DNA of 64,000 bases from Pseudomonas cremoricolorata DSM 17059 = NBRC 16634 (GCF_000425745.1 NZ_AUEA01000002.1:124001-188000); one strand, 5' to 3'; positions 19,967 through 30,941 are shown, numbered from the stretch's first letter. Program-made: numbers and translations. The notes: generated from the sequence alone by a model not told the origin.

Positions 19967-21115
19967 ATGACCGTGACGCCAACCCCGCTACACATCGACT
20001 GTGATTTCGATTCAGGCAACATCGAGGTGCTCGACTCGAGCGACCCGTTCAACGTGCGCCTGGCGATTCGCCCCGACACACACAGCGCGCACTTTCAGTG
20101 GTTTCACTTTCGCAGCAGCGGGCTGATTCCCGGGCAGCGCCATCGATTCAGTCTCGAGAACGCCGGGCAATCGTCCTATCCCCATGCCTGGAGCGGCTAT
20201 CAGGCGGTGGCGTCCTACGATCAGCAGCGCTGGTTCCGTGTCCCCAGCCAGTTCGATGGAGCTGCGCTCCATTTCAGCCTCGACGCCGAGCAGACGCAAG
20301 CCTGGTTCGCCTACTTCGAGCCCTACCCGCGCGCGCGCCACAACCAGTTGATCGAACGCGCCCGGCACTTGCCTGGCGTGCACGTGCTTGCCAGTGGCCG
20401 CAGCGTCGAAGGCCGGGAAATCCCCCTGCTGCGCGCCGGCGATGGCGCACCGGGTAAACGCAAAGTGTGGCTGATCGCTCAACAGCACCCTGGCGAGCAC
20501 ATGGCCGAATGGTTCATGGAGGGCGTCATCGACCGCCTGCAAGGCAACGACACCTCGATTCAGCAACTGCTGGCGTTCGCAGACCTGTACCTGATCTGCA
20601 ACATGAACCCTGATGGTGCCTACCACGGCCATCTGCGCACCAACCTCAAAGGTCAGGACCTCAACCGTGCCTGGCAGGACGCCAGCGTCGAGCTGAGCCC
20701 GGAGGTGTTCTTTGCCCAGACGCAAATGCAGCGCTACGGCGTCGACGCGTTCATCGATGTGCACGGTGATGAAGAAATTCCCCATGTGTTCACCGCTGCC
20801 TGCGAAGGCAACCCTGGCTACACGCCTCGCCTGGCCGCCCTGGAAGCGCAGTTCCGCGACACCCTGTGCAGCCTGACCCGCGACTTCCAGCAGGTTCACG
20901 GCTACACCCGCAGCGCCCCCGGCCAGGCCAACATGACCCTGGCTTGCAATGCGGTTGGCCAGACCCATGACTGCCTGGCGTTGACCTTGGAGATGCCGTT
21001 CAAGGACCACGACGATGCGCCCAATGCCGAAACGGGCTGGTCAGGCCATCGCTCCAAGGCCCTCGCTGCAGCGGTGCTGGACACCTTGCAGACGATGGCC
21101 GCCACTCTGCGCTGA
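19967..21115 (+). CDS. M14 family cytosolic carboxypeptidase (CCP-like)
   Basis: Zinc metallocarboxypeptidase of 382 residues, with the CCP-specific N-terminal beta domain (about 1-125, including FQWFHFRSS and RFSLENAGQSSY) followed by the M14 peptidase fold. Zinc ligands are seen in HPGEHMAEWF (His and Glu) and DVHGDEE (His); the catalytic Glu is in LTLEMPFKD. No signal peptide, so cytoplasmic. A homologue from P. aeruginosa has been crystallised as a bacterial CCP; its physiological substrate is unsettled. Start at 19967, with GGAGGAG 7 nt upstream. It begins 43 bp after the hybrid protein gene and may share its transcript. Confidence 0.92.
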   Translation: MTVTPTPLHIDCDFDSGNIEVLDSSDPFNVRLAIRPDTHSAHFQWFHFRSSGLIPGQRHRFSLENAGQSSYPHAWSGYQAVASYDQQRWFRVPSQFDGAALHFSLDAEQTQAWFAYFEPYPRARHNQLIERARHLPGVHVLASGRSVEGREIPLLRAGDGAPGKRKVWLIAQQHPGEHMAEWFMEGVIDRLQGNDTSIQQLLAFADLYLICNMNPDGAYHGHLRTNLKGQDLNRAWQDASVELSPEVFFAQTQMQRYGVDAFIDVHGDEEIPHVFTAACEGNPGYTPRLAALEAQFRDTLCSLTRDFQQVHGYTRSAPGQANMTLACNAVGQTHDCLALTLEMPFKDHDDAPNAETGWSGHRSKALAAAVLDTLQTMAATLR

Positions 21116-21121
21116 TCGGCT

Positions 21122-21160
21122 CGCCTCTGCGCCAGCCTGCAATGGGCAGGCGCAGAGGCG
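21122..21160 (+). terminator. Strong hairpin after the carboxypeptidase gene
   Basis: Perfect 12-bp arms CGCCTCTGCGCC (21122-21133) and GGCGCAGAGGCG (21149-21160), with an inner pairing of GCCTGC and GCAGGC. It starts 6 bp after the stop codon. No T run, but stem strength and position suggest termination. Confidence 0.6.
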
Positions 21161-21376
21161 GGCAACGTTCGCCGAGCGCGTGCTCAGCAATCCACGCCAA
21201 GCATTGAAAAAAGTTGTACAAAACCCCCTTCGGCGTAGAACCTACCCGGCCAATTGGCCTCAAAAGGCCATAATCCAACGATGGATTGGCACTTTTCTGA
21301 TAACGTGGGTAACTAAATCCCCTTCTTAATCACCTGCTTGCGGCCTGACCACGGGGCCATGACCGGAGAGTGTTCC

Positions 21377-23617
21377 TTGACAACTGCCCAGAGTGCCTTC
21401 GACCAGGCCGTCGAACGCTGCGCCCAGGAGCCGATTCAGGTGCCAGGTAGCATCCAGCCCCACGGCTTCATGCTAGTCCTGGACGAACAGGACCTGCGTG
21501 TCGTGCAGGCCAGCGACAATGTCCAGCGCTGGCTGGGCGTCGGCGCGCAACGCCTGCTCGAGCGCCCGTTCAATGAACTGGTCAGCGGCGCGTTCGACCT
21601 GCGCAAGCATTTGCAGCAGTTGCCCGTAGAAGACGTTTTTCCATTTCACCTGGGTGACGTCACGCTGCACGCCGATGCTCCTTGGCAAGAGCCGCTGCGC
21701 CTGCTGGTACACCGCCACGACCAGGTACTGATCGCCGAGTTCGAGCCGTGCCGCTCAGGCGCGCATGCCGATTACTACCCCTTGGTGCGCGGCTTCGTCA
21801 GCAGCCTGCACCATGCCGCCAGCCTCGAAGAGCTGCTCGAGCGCTCGGTATTGCAGATCAAGCGCCTGACCGGCTTCGGTCGTGTCAAAGCCTACCGTTT
21901 CGATGCCGAGGGCAATGGCACGGTGATGGCCGAAGCCGCCGACCCTGGCTATGCCGGCTACCTGGGCTTGAGCTTTCCGGCCTCCGACATTCCGCGCCAG
22001 GCCCGCGAGCTGTACCGCATCAACCGTATCCGCGTGATCGAAGACGCCAATTACCAACCCTCGCCGCTGCTGCCGGTCAACAACCCGCGCACCGGCAAAC
22101 CCCTGGACATGAGTTTCGCGTCGCTGCGCAGCGTCTCGCCGGTGCACCTGCAATACATGCGCAACATGGGCACGCTGGGTTCGATGTCGCTGTCGATCGT
22201 GGTCGATGGTCGCCTGTGGGGCCTGGTTTCCTGCCACCACGAGGTGCCACGCGCGGTCGACTTCCAGACCCGCACCGCCTGCGAGCTGCTGGCCAGTGTG
22301 CTGTCGTTGCAGATCGAATCGCGCGAATCGCACACCAATACGCGCATGCTCCTCGACCTGCGCCGGCACATCGTGCAGATGCTCGCCGCCATGGCCGACC
22401 GCGACAGCGTCAGCGACGGCTTGCTGGCCTTGCCCAAGGTGATGCTGGAGTTCGCAGGCGCCAGCGGGGCTGCGATCATCAGCGCCGAGCGCTGCGACCT
22501 GATCGGCCAGACCCCGCCCGAATCGCTGGTCCTCGCCCTGGTGCACTGGCTGGGCCAGCAGGATGAAGAAGGCGTGTTCGTCAGCGACAACGTCGAGCGC
22601 GACATTCCCCTGCTGCCGGAGCTGGCCGAGCACGTCGGTGGCGTGCTGGCCGTGGCGATTTCGCAGATTCACTCGCACTACCTGGTGTGGTTCCGCCCGG
22701 AACAGGCACGCATGGTCAACTGGGCGGGTCGCCCGGAGAAGCAGATCAGCGCCGCCGGCAATCTCAGCCCGCGGCACAGTTTCGAGCGCTGGCACGAGGA
22801 AATCCGCGGTTTCTGCACGCCATGGGACCCGTTGATCATCGAGGGCGTGCTGGAGCTGCGGATTTCCGTGCTGGGCATCGTGCTGCGCAAGGCCGAAGAG
22901 CTGGCCCAGCTGGCCGGCGAGCTGAAACGCTCGAACAAAGAGCTCGAAGCGTTCTCATACAGCGTGTCCCACGACTTGCGCGCGCCGTTGCGGCACATCG
23001 CAGGCTACAGCGAGCTGCTCGGCGAGATCGAAGGCCAGAACCTCTCGGAACGCGGCCAGCGCTTCCTGCAGCACATCGAGGAAGCCGCGCATTTTGCCGG
23101 CACCCTGGTCGACAACCTGCTGAATTTTTCGCAGATGGGCCGCTCGGCCCTGCGCATGTCGGACGTCGACCTCAATGCACTGATCGACACTATCCTCGCC
23201 GAATCGGCGCCGGACTACGCCGGGCGCGACATCGTCTGGCAGGTCGAGCAACTGCCCAAGGTCATCGCTGACCCGGCGTTCATCAACCTGGTGCTGCAAA
23301 ATCTGATTTCCAACGCCATCAAGTACACCCGTGGCCGGCAACCTGCGCGCATCGAGATCGGCGCGCGCGAGCATGCCGATGAGGTGGAAATCTACGTGCG
23401 TGACAACGGCGTGGGCTTCGACATGGCGTACACCAACAAGCTCTTCGGCGTGTTCCAGCGCTTGCACCGCATGGAAGACTTCGAAGGCACCGGCATTGGC
23501 CTTGCCAGCGTGCGCCGCATCATCGAGCGACACGAGGGCCGAGTCTGGGCCGAAGGCGAGATTGACCAGGGCGCGACGTTCCACTTCGCCCTCCCCCTAC
23601 ACCCCCTGCAATCCTGA
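21377..23617 (+). CDS. bphP: Bacteriophytochrome histidine kinase
   Basis: Red/far-red light sensor kinase of 746 residues with the order PAS-GAF-PHY-HisKA-HATPase. The biliverdin-binding Cys is residue 15, just before EPIQVPGSIQPHG, as in bacteriophytochromes. The GAF domain holds the chromophore motif FPASDIPRQARELY and the PHY region precedes the kinase; the phospho-acceptor His is near residue 532 (SYSVSHDLRAPLRH), and DNGVGFDM and GTGIGLA mark the ATP lid. I choose the TTG at 21377 as start: GGAGAG lies 6 nt before it, whereas an ATG at 21359 has no such site. No heme oxygenase gene (bphO) is adjacent. First gene of a three-gene signalling unit. Confidence 0.95.
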   Translation: MTTAQSAFDQAVERCAQEPIQVPGSIQPHGFMLVLDEQDLRVVQASDNVQRWLGVGAQRLLERPFNELVSGAFDLRKHLQQLPVEDVFPFHLGDVTLHADAPWQEPLRLLVHRHDQVLIAEFEPCRSGAHADYYPLVRGFVSSLHHAASLEELLERSVLQIKRLTGFGRVKAYRFDAEGNGTVMAEAADPGYAGYLGLSFPASDIPRQARELYRINRIRVIEDANYQPSPLLPVNNPRTGKPLDMSFASLRSVSPVHLQYMRNMGTLGSMSLSIVVDGRLWGLVSCHHEVPRAVDFQTRTACELLASVLSLQIESRESHTNTRMLLDLRRHIVQMLAAMADRDSVSDGLLALPKVMLEFAGASGAAIISAERCDLIGQTPPESLVLALVHWLGQQDEEGVFVSDNVERDIPLLPELAEHVGGVLAVAISQIHSHYLVWFRPEQARMVNWAGRPEKQISAAGNLSPRHSFERWHEEIRGFCTPWDPLIIEGVLELRISVLGIVLRKAEELAQLAGELKRSNKELEAFSYSVSHDLRAPLRHIAGYSELLGEIEGQNLSERGQRFLQHIEEAAHFAGTLVDNLLNFSQMGRSALRMSDVDLNALIDTILAESAPDYAGRDIVWQVEQLPKVIADPAFINLVLQNLISNAIKYTRGRQPARIEIGAREHADEVEIYVRDNGVGFDMAYTNKLFGVFQRLHRMEDFEGTGIGLASVRRIIERHEGRVWAEGEIDQGATFHFALPLHPLQS

Positions 23618-23633
23618 GGGAAGCACACCGATC

Positions 23634-24095
23634 ATGCTCAAACCTATCCTGTTGGTAGAAGACAACCCCAAAGACCTGGAGTTGACCCTCGTCGCGCTGG
23701 AGCGCAGCCAGCTGGCCAATGAAGTCATCATCCTGCGCGATGGCGCCGACGCACTGGACTACCTGCTGCGTCGCAATGCTTACAGCGACCGTGACGACGG
23801 TAACCCGGCCGTACTGCTGCTCGACCTGAAACTGCCCAAGGTCGATGGCCTGGAGGTGCTCAAGGCCGTGCGTTCGACCCCGGAGCTGCGCAGCATCCCC
23901 ACAGTGATGCTGACCTCTTCGCGCGAGGAACCCGACCTGCTGCGTGCCTACGAACTGGGCGTCAACGCCTACGTGGTCAAGCCGGTGGAGTTCAAGGAAT
24001 TCGTCACCGCCATCTCCGACCTCGGCGTGTTCTGGGCGGTACTCAACGAGCCACCACCCGGCTCGCTGCGTCTGAACCGTCGCGGTAACTCTTGA
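23634..24095 (+). CDS. Single-domain response regulator (Rcp1-like)
   Basis: Stand-alone receiver domain, 153 residues. The acidic pocket is VEDN, the phospho-acceptor is Asp64 in LLLDLKLPKVDG, and the switch residues TSS and the Lys of VVKPVEF are in place. No output domain. Regulators of this type are the usual partners of phytochrome kinases; it begins 16 bp after bphP, so phosphorylation by BphP is very likely. The downstream hybrid kinase may be its signalling target. Confidence 0.94.
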   Translation: MLKPILLVEDNPKDLELTLVALERSQLANEVIILRDGADALDYLLRRNAYSDRDDGNPAVLLLDLKLPKVDGLEVLKAVRSTPELRSIPTVMLTSSREEPDLLRAYELGVNAYVVKPVEFKEFVTAISDLGVFWAVLNEPPPGSLRLNRRGNS

Positions 24096-24105
24096 GGCGC
24101 GCACG

Positions 24106-26505
24106 ATGCAGCAAACGCCGCTGAAACTGCTGATGGTGGAAGACAGCTCGATGGACGCCGAGCTGACCCTGCTGCGGCTCGAACGCAGCGGCTTGCAGAT
24201 CCAGTCGCGCCTGGTGTTCGACCATGTTGGCGTGGAGCAGGCGCTCGCGGCGCAATCGTTCGACCTGATTCTCTGCGACTGCGTGCTGCCCAGCTCTTCG
24301 GGCACGCAAGTGCTGGAAGTCGCCCAGCGCCTGGCCCCAGACGTGCCGTTCATCTTCCTCTCCGGCATCTATGGTGAAGAGCACGCGGTGGAGATGATCC
24401 GCCTGGGCGCCACCGACTATGTGCTGAAGAAAAACCTGCTGGTGTTGCCCAAGGCCGTGCGTCGCGCGCTTACCGAGGTGCAGGAACGCCAGCGTCGGCG
24501 CCACGCCGAGGAAGCCCTGGCCGACGTCGAGGCGCGTGCACGCATCGCCATCGATGCCGCCGGCATGGGCAGCTGGGACCTGCGCCCGGTCGAAGGCACC
24601 CTGCACTGGGACGAGCGCAGCAAGACCCTGTTCGGCCTGACGCCCAATGCCGAGGTCACGCTCGAGGTGTTCTATGCCGGCATCTATCACGAGGATGTCG
24701 AAGCGGTGCGTGCCGCCGTCGACCTGGCCATGGACCCTACAGGCGACGGCCACTACCGCGCCGAGTTTCGCATCAACATGGCAGACGGCCAGGAGCCGCA
24801 CTGGCTGTTGAGCACCGGCCAGGCGCGTTTCGCCGACGGCCAGTGCGTGCGCTTTTCAGGCGTGCTGCAGGATATTCATCAGCAGCGCCAGGCCACTCAA
24901 GGGCTCAAGCACCTCAATGAGTTGCTCGGTGAGCGAGTCGAGCTGCGCACCCGTGAGCGCGACCGGGCTTGGGAGCTGTCCCACGACCTGCTCGCCGTGC
25001 TCAACAACGACCTCACACCCGTGGCGCTCAACCCGGCCTGGGAGGCGACCCTGGGCATCAGCCGTGAGCGGCTGAGCCAGACCTCGCTGCTGCACCTGGT
25101 GCCGAGTAGCGAACAGGCGCATTTTCTCGACGAACTCAAAGCCCTCACCCAGGGCCGTACAAGTGCCCGCTTCGTCGGGCGCATCCAGCATGTCAGTGGT
25201 CATCAGCGCTGGCTGTCGTGGGTGGTGGTGCGTGAAGACAACCTGCTGTATGTGGTCGCCCGTGACATCACCAGCGAGCGCGAATCGGCGATCGGCCTGG
25301 CCGAGGCCAACGACCGTCTGCGTGAGCAGATCGGTGAGCGCGAGCGCATCGAGGCCGCCCTGCAACAGATGCAGCGCCTGGAAGCGGTCGGCCAGCTGAC
25401 CGCAGGCGTGGCCCACGACTTCAACAACCTGCTGACCGTGATCATCACCGGCGCCAGCTTCCTGGAACGCGACCTGCACAAGGAAGACCTGGCCAAGGCC
25501 CGCTCACGCCTGCAACACATTCGCGAAGCCGGTGAGCGCGGTGCCAAGCTGACCTCGCAGTTGCTCGCGTTCTCGCGCAAGCAGCGCCTGGAACCTGTCG
25601 CGCTGAACCTCAACCGCACCGTCGATGGCGTGCAGGAGCTGTTGCAGCGCAGCCTGGGCGGCAACATCGCCGTGCGTCTGGACCTCGATCCGCAGCTGTG
25701 GCAGGCGATGACCGACCCGACCCAGACCGAGATGATCATTCTCAACCTTGCGATCAACGCCCGCGACGCCATGCCCGATGGCGGCCAGCTGGTGCTGACC
25801 ACACGCAACACGCAACTGCTCGAACCGGCGCAGCGCCCGGAAGACCCTGAGCCAGGCGACTACGTGGTGCTGACCATCCGCGACACCGGTTGTGGCATGA
25901 GCGAAGAGGTGCTGGCCAAGGTCTTCGAGCCATTCTTCACCACCAAGGACATCGGCAAAGGTTCAGGCCTGGGCCTGGCCCAGGTGTTCGGCTTCGCCAA
26001 GCAGTCCGGCGGCGGTGTGCGCATCGACACCACACCTGGCAAGGGCACGCAGGTGAGCGTCTACCTGCCCGCCGTACGCGAGCTGCCGGTGGTGGAAGCG
26101 ACGCCCGTCAGCGCGCCGCTGAGCCTGGATGACAGCGGGCTGGACCGCACCATTCTGCTGGTCGATGACGATCACCTGGTGCGCGACCTGCTCGGCGATG
26201 TGCTGCGCCAGTACGGCTATCGCGTGCGCCAGGCGCACAGCGGCGAGCAGGCATTGGCGCTGCTGGACGATGGCATCGACTTGCTGCTGACGGACTTCGC
26301 CATGCCGGAATTCAACGGCGGCCAGCTGGCCAACGCGGTACGCGAGCGTTTCCCACGCATGCCGGTGGTGTTTCTGACCGGTTACGCCGAGCTACAAGGG
26401 CTCGATCTGCCCGACAGCGTGGTGATGCAAAAGCCTGTGCAGCCCCAGCATCTGGCCCAGGCGCTGAAAGACCTGCTCGGTGGCGCGCAATCGTTGAGCG
26501 CCTGA
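24106..26505 (+). CDS. Hybrid histidine kinase (REC-PAS-PAS-HisKA-HATPase-REC)
   Basis: 799-residue signalling protein without membrane segments. Order: N-terminal receiver (phospho-acceptor Asp58, LILCDCVLPSSSG), a PAS domain (about 140-260, MGSWDLRPVEGTLHWDE), a second PAS (about 295-400), a HisKA domain with His437 in GQLTAGVAHDFNNLL, the ATPase (DTGCGMSEEVLAKVFEPFFTT), and a C-terminal receiver with Asp730 (LLTDFAMPEFNGG). The GVAHDFNNLL kinase type is common in light and blue-light LOV-type hybrid kinases. It starts 10 bp after the response regulator. No DNA-binding output is in the cluster, so control is by phosphotransfer or another partner. Confidence 0.93.
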   Translation: MQQTPLKLLMVEDSSMDAELTLLRLERSGLQIQSRLVFDHVGVEQALAAQSFDLILCDCVLPSSSGTQVLEVAQRLAPDVPFIFLSGIYGEEHAVEMIRLGATDYVLKKNLLVLPKAVRRALTEVQERQRRRHAEEALADVEARARIAIDAAGMGSWDLRPVEGTLHWDERSKTLFGLTPNAEVTLEVFYAGIYHEDVEAVRAAVDLAMDPTGDGHYRAEFRINMADGQEPHWLLSTGQARFADGQCVRFSGVLQDIHQQRQATQGLKHLNELLGERVELRTRERDRAWELSHDLLAVLNNDLTPVALNPAWEATLGISRERLSQTSLLHLVPSSEQAHFLDELKALTQGRTSARFVGRIQHVSGHQRWLSWVVVREDNLLYVVARDITSERESAIGLAEANDRLREQIGERERIEAALQQMQRLEAVGQLTAGVAHDFNNLLTVIITGASFLERDLHKEDLAKARSRLQHIREAGERGAKLTSQLLAFSRKQRLEPVALNLNRTVDGVQELLQRSLGGNIAVRLDLDPQLWQAMTDPTQTEMIILNLAINARDAMPDGGQLVLTTRNTQLLEPAQRPEDPEPGDYVVLTIRDTGCGMSEEVLAKVFEPFFTTKDIGKGSGLGLAQVFGFAKQSGGGVRIDTTPGKGTQVSVYLPAVRELPVVEATPVSAPLSLDDSGLDRTILLVDDDHLVRDLLGDVLRQYGYRVRQAHSGEQALALLDDGIDLLLTDFAMPEFNGGQLANAVRERFPRMPVVFLTGYAELQGLDLPDSVVMQKPVQPQHLAQALKDLLGGAQSLSA

Positions 26506-26508
26506 AGC

Positions 26509-26526
26509 GGCCGCCGGCAGGCGGCC
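26509..26526. terminator. Hairpin between convergent genes
   Basis: GGCCGCC (26509-26515) and GGCGGCC (26520-26526) pair around GGCA just after the hybrid kinase stop and before the stop of the convergent dehydrogenase gene. No T tract; probable bidirectional terminator. Confidence 0.45.
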
Positions 26527-26545
26527 TGCGTCATGCCATTACGGC

Positions 26546-27694
26546 TCACTCGGTGCTCAGGCCCACCTTGAGCAGCGCTCCGTCCTTGGCATCGGTGAGC
26601 ACATACAGGTAGCCATCCGGGCCCACCCGCACATCACGTATGCGCGCTTTCAGCTCGCCCAGCAGACGCTCTTCATGGATGATCTTGTCGCCGTCCAGTT
26701 GCAGGCGAATCAGCTCCTTGCTGGCCAGTGCGCCAATGAACAGGTTGTGCTGCCAGGCGGTGAAGGTCGGGTTGTCGTAGAAAGCCATGCCGCTGATACC
26801 TGGCGACTTTTCCCACACGTGATGGGGGTCTTGCATACCCTCGACATGCTTGCCCTGGGCCTCGCGGATGGGCTGCCCGGAGTAATCGATGCCGTGGGTC
26901 GCCACCGGCCAGCCGTAGTTCTTACCGGCCTGGGGAATGTTGATCTCATCGCCGCCACGCGGGCCGTGCTCGTGGGTCCAGATCTGGTCGGTCCACGGAT
27001 TGAGCGCGGCGCCCTGCTGGTTACGGTGACCGAACGACCAGATCTGCGGCTTGACGTTGTTCTGCCCGACAAAGGGGTTGTCTTTGGGCACTTCACCATC
27101 CGGCAGGATGCGCACCAGCTTGCCTTGCAGCTTGTCCAGGTCCTGGGCCGTGGCGCGCTGGTTGTTCTCGCCCAGGGCGATGAACAGATAGCCCTCACGG
27201 TCGAACACCAGGCGCGAACCGAAGTGGTTGCCCACCGACAGCTTGGGCTGCTGGCGGAAGATCACCGTGAAATTTTCCAGGCGGGTGCGATCCTGCGAGA
27301 GCTGACCACGGCCCACGGCGGTGCCGGCCTTGCCGTCTTCACCGACTTCGGCGAACGACAGGTACACCGTGCGGTCGTTGGGAAAACTCGGCGACAGCGC
27401 TACATCCAGCAGACCGCCCTGGCCTTCGGCCCAGACCTTGGGTACGCCGGACAGCGCCGGGCCGACCTTGCCATCGGCGCCGACCAGACGCAGGTTGCCG
27501 GGTCGCTCGGTCACCAGCATGTCCTTGCCGCCAGGCAGAAATGCCAGGCCCCAGGGGTAACGCAAGCCATCGGCCACGGTACTGACCGTCAGCTCGCCCT
27601 CCTCGCTGGGCAGACGTTGCTCATCGGCGGCGTGGGCCAGCAAGGGGAATAGCACAGCGGCGGTCAGGGTGCTCAGCAGCAGGCGTGGCTTCAT
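26546..27694 (-). CDS. PQQ-dependent sugar (aldose) dehydrogenase, periplasmic
   Basis: Soluble six-bladed beta-propeller oxidoreductase of the YliI/Asd type, 382 residues. A Sec signal peptide is clear (MKPRLLLSTLTAAVLFPLLAHA, cleaved before ADE), so it works in the periplasm. Family motifs: GLRYPWGLAFLPGG, LVTERPGNLRLV, GGLLDVALSP, the catalytic-His region NHFGSRLVFD, and EHGPRGGDEIN, which binds Ca2+/PQQ. It oxidises aldose sugars using PQQ. Start at 27694 (AAGGA upstream); an earlier in-frame start would place 18 polar residues before the signal peptide. The acceptor and real sugar substrate are unknown. Confidence 0.9.
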   Translation of the reverse strand: MKPRLLLSTLTAAVLFPLLAHAADEQRLPSEEGELTVSTVADGLRYPWGLAFLPGGKDMLVTERPGNLRLVGADGKVGPALSGVPKVWAEGQGGLLDVALSPSFPNDRTVYLSFAEVGEDGKAGTAVGRGQLSQDRTRLENFTVIFRQQPKLSVGNHFGSRLVFDREGYLFIALGENNQRATAQDLDKLQGKLVRILPDGEVPKDNPFVGQNNVKPQIWSFGHRNQQGAALNPWTDQIWTHEHGPRGGDEINIPQAGKNYGWPVATHGIDYSGQPIREAQGKHVEGMQDPHHVWEKSPGISGMAFYDNPTFTAWQHNLFIGALASKELIRLQLDGDKIIHEERLLGELKARIRDVRVGPDGYLYVLTDAKDGALLKVGLSTE

Positions 27695-27744
27695 GCTCGA
27701 TTCCTTCGATGTGGAGAGGGGCGAGTTGGCGGTAGCGCCAGGAT

Positions 27745-28080
27745 TCAAGGCGTGCGCGAACTGTCACGCGGCGGGCGGGCAGGTTCCAGCGCAGGCGCCT
27801 GCTGTTGCCGGCGCAGGTTGTCACCGTTGCCGATGCCGCGGTTTTCCAAAGTCGGTGGCCGCACTATCGGTTCGGTCGACGGCCCGCGCACGGGCGGGCT
27901 GGCCGGGATACTGCCTTGGCGACTGTTGGGATTGGCCCGCTGAATGGGGCTGTTATAGGGGTTGGTGCTGTTGGCGCGAACCCCGTCGTTGGCCACAAGA
28001 ACCGGGGCGCCAGCTGCGCAGACGGCGGCCAGCACGCTCAGCAGCAGGCCGACGGTCAGGCTTGGCAATGTAGGACGCAT
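27745..28080 (-). CDS. Small secreted Asn/Pro-rich hypothetical protein
   Basis: 111 residues. N-terminal hydrophobic signal (SLTVGLLLSVLAAVCAAGAP), then a disordered region rich in Asn, Pro, Arg and Gln ending in a cluster of PARPPRDSS. No cysteines after the signal. Start at 28080 chosen because GAGG lies 6 nt upstream of that ATG; two earlier ATGs (28092, 28110) are in frame. It lies 50 bp upstream of the PQQ dehydrogenase gene on the same strand and could be co-transcribed. Function unknown. Confidence 0.6.
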   Translation of the reverse strand: MRPTLPSLTVGLLLSVLAAVCAAGAPVLVANDGVRANSTNPYNSPIQRANPNSRQGSIPASPPVRGPSTEPIVRPPTLENRGIGNGDNLRRQQQAPALEPARPPRDSSRTP

Positions 28081-28239
28081 ACTCCACCTCATGTACGAAA
28101 ACGCGCGCATGTGCCTTGGATGGCCGAAACGCCGACAGGTTCGTTGTGAAGTGGTTAAGAGGAGCGTGGCGGTAATTCGTGATGTTTCAAAGCGCGGCGG
28201 ACCGGCTGACCAGCAGCCGGTCGCAGCAGCGCGTCGGAT

Positions 28240-29631
28240 TCAGGAAGGCTGCGCGCCTTCGAACCAGGCCAGCTTGTCGCGCAGTTGCACCACTTCGCCG
28301 ACGATCACCAGAGTTGGCGCGTGCACTTCGTGCTGGGCGACCAGCTCGGGCAGATTGGCCAAGGTGCCGGTGAACACCCGCTGGTTGCGCGTGGTGCCCT
28401 GTTGCACCAGGGCTGCCGGGGTGTCGCTGGCACGGCCATGGGCGATCAGCTCGGCGCAGATGGTCGGCAACCCCACCAGGCCCATGTAGAACACCAGGGT
28501 CTGGTTCGGCGCCACCAAGTCCAGCCACGGCAGGTTGCTGCTGCCATCCTTCAGGTGCCCGGTCACGAAGCGTACCGACTGCGCATGGTCGCGGTGGGTC
28601 AGCGGAATGCCGGCATACGACGAGCAGCCACTGGCGGCGGTGATGCCCGGCACCACCTGGAAGGGGATGCCATGCTCGGCCAGCTCTTCGATCTCTTCCC
28701 CGCCACGGCCGAAGATGAACGGATCGCCGCCCTTCAGACGCAGCACGCGCTTGCCCTGCTGAGCCAGATCGACCAACAGGCGGTTGATCTGATCTTGCGG
28801 CACGGCATGCTCGGAGCGACGCTTGCCGACGTAGATACGCTCGGCGTCACGTCGGCACATGTCGATGATCGCCGGCGCCACCAGGCGGTCGTACAGCACC
28901 ACATCGGCCTGCTGCATCAGGCGCAGGGCGCGGAAGGTCAGAAGATCGGGGTCGCCAGGGCCCGCACCGACCAGATACACCTCGCCACCCTGCTGCGCCG
29001 GCGCGCCTTCGACCTTGGCGCGCAGCAGGCGCTCAGCTTCATCGCCCTGCCCCGCCAACTGGCGCTCGGCGATCGGCCCCTGGAAGACATCCTCCCAGAA
29101 GCCGCGGCGCTGGTTGACGTCCGGGTACAGCGCCTTGACCTGATGCCGAAACCGCGCCGCCAGCCCAGCCAGCTCACCGTAGGCGGCCGGAATCCAGGCT
29201 TCGAGCTTGGCGCGAATCAGGCGTGCCAGGACCGGCGCGTCGCCGCCACTGGACACCGCCACCACCAACGGCGAGCGGTCGACGATGGCCGGAAAGATCA
29301 CCGTGCACAGCGCCGGGGCATCGACCACGTTGACCGGCACGCTGAGCGCCTGCGCCTCGCTCGACACCTGGGCGTTGAGCTGCGGATCATCGGTGGCGGC
29401 GATCACCAGCCGGCAGCCGGTCAGGTCACTGGCCTGGTAGCCGCGACCAAACACCTGGCCGCCACTTTGGGCAACCAGCTCGACCAGTTGCCCATCGACC
29501 TGTGGCGCCACGACGCGCAGCTCGGCGCCGGCGTCACTGAGCAGGCGCGCCTTGCGCAAGGCAATCTCGCCCCCACCCACCACCAGCACGCGCGCGCCCT
29601 GCAGCTTGTGAAACAGCGGCAGGTAATCCAT
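28240..29631 (-). CDS. cysG: Siroheme synthase
   Basis: Trifunctional 463-residue enzyme making siroheme from uroporphyrinogen III for sulfite and nitrite reductases. The N-terminal third is the NAD-dependent dehydrogenase/ferrochelatase ([17 protein letters not shown], Ser-rich [14 protein letters not shown]). The C-terminal part is the SAM-dependent methyltransferase ([55 protein letters not shown]). Its start codon directly follows the serS stop, so the two are coupled. Last gene of the ftsK-to-cysG minus-strand run. Confidence 0.96.
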   Translation of the reverse strand: MDYLPLFHKLQGARVLVVGGGEIALRKARLLSDAGAELRVVAPQVDGQLVELVAQSGGQVFGRGYQASDLTGCRLVIAATDDPQLNAQVSSEAQALSVPVNVVDAPALCTVIFPAIVDRSPLVVAVSSGGDAPVLARLIRAKLEAWIPAAYGELAGLAARFRHQVKALYPDVNQRRGFWEDVFQGPIAERQLAGQGDEAERLLRAKVEGAPAQQGGEVYLVGAGPGDPDLLTFRALRLMQQADVVLYDRLVAPAIIDMCRRDAERIYVGKRRSEHAVPQDQINRLLVDLAQQGKRVLRLKGGDPFIFGRGGEEIEELAEHGIPFQVVPGITAASGCSSYAGIPLTHRDHAQSVRFVTGHLKDGSSNLPWLDLVAPNQTLVFYMGLVGLPTICAELIAHGRASDTPAALVQQGTTRNQRVFTGTLANLPELVAQHEVHAPTLVIVGEVVQLRDKLAWFEGAQPS

Positions 29632-30924
<1,293 letters not shown>

Positions 30925-30941
30925 TTATCTAATAGGTTGGT

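Noticed and set aside
21248..21259. GGCCAATTGGCC palindrome upstream of bphP
   Set aside because: A perfect 12-bp palindrome but alone, with no second site and no known regulator motif; could occur by chance in this GC-rich context.
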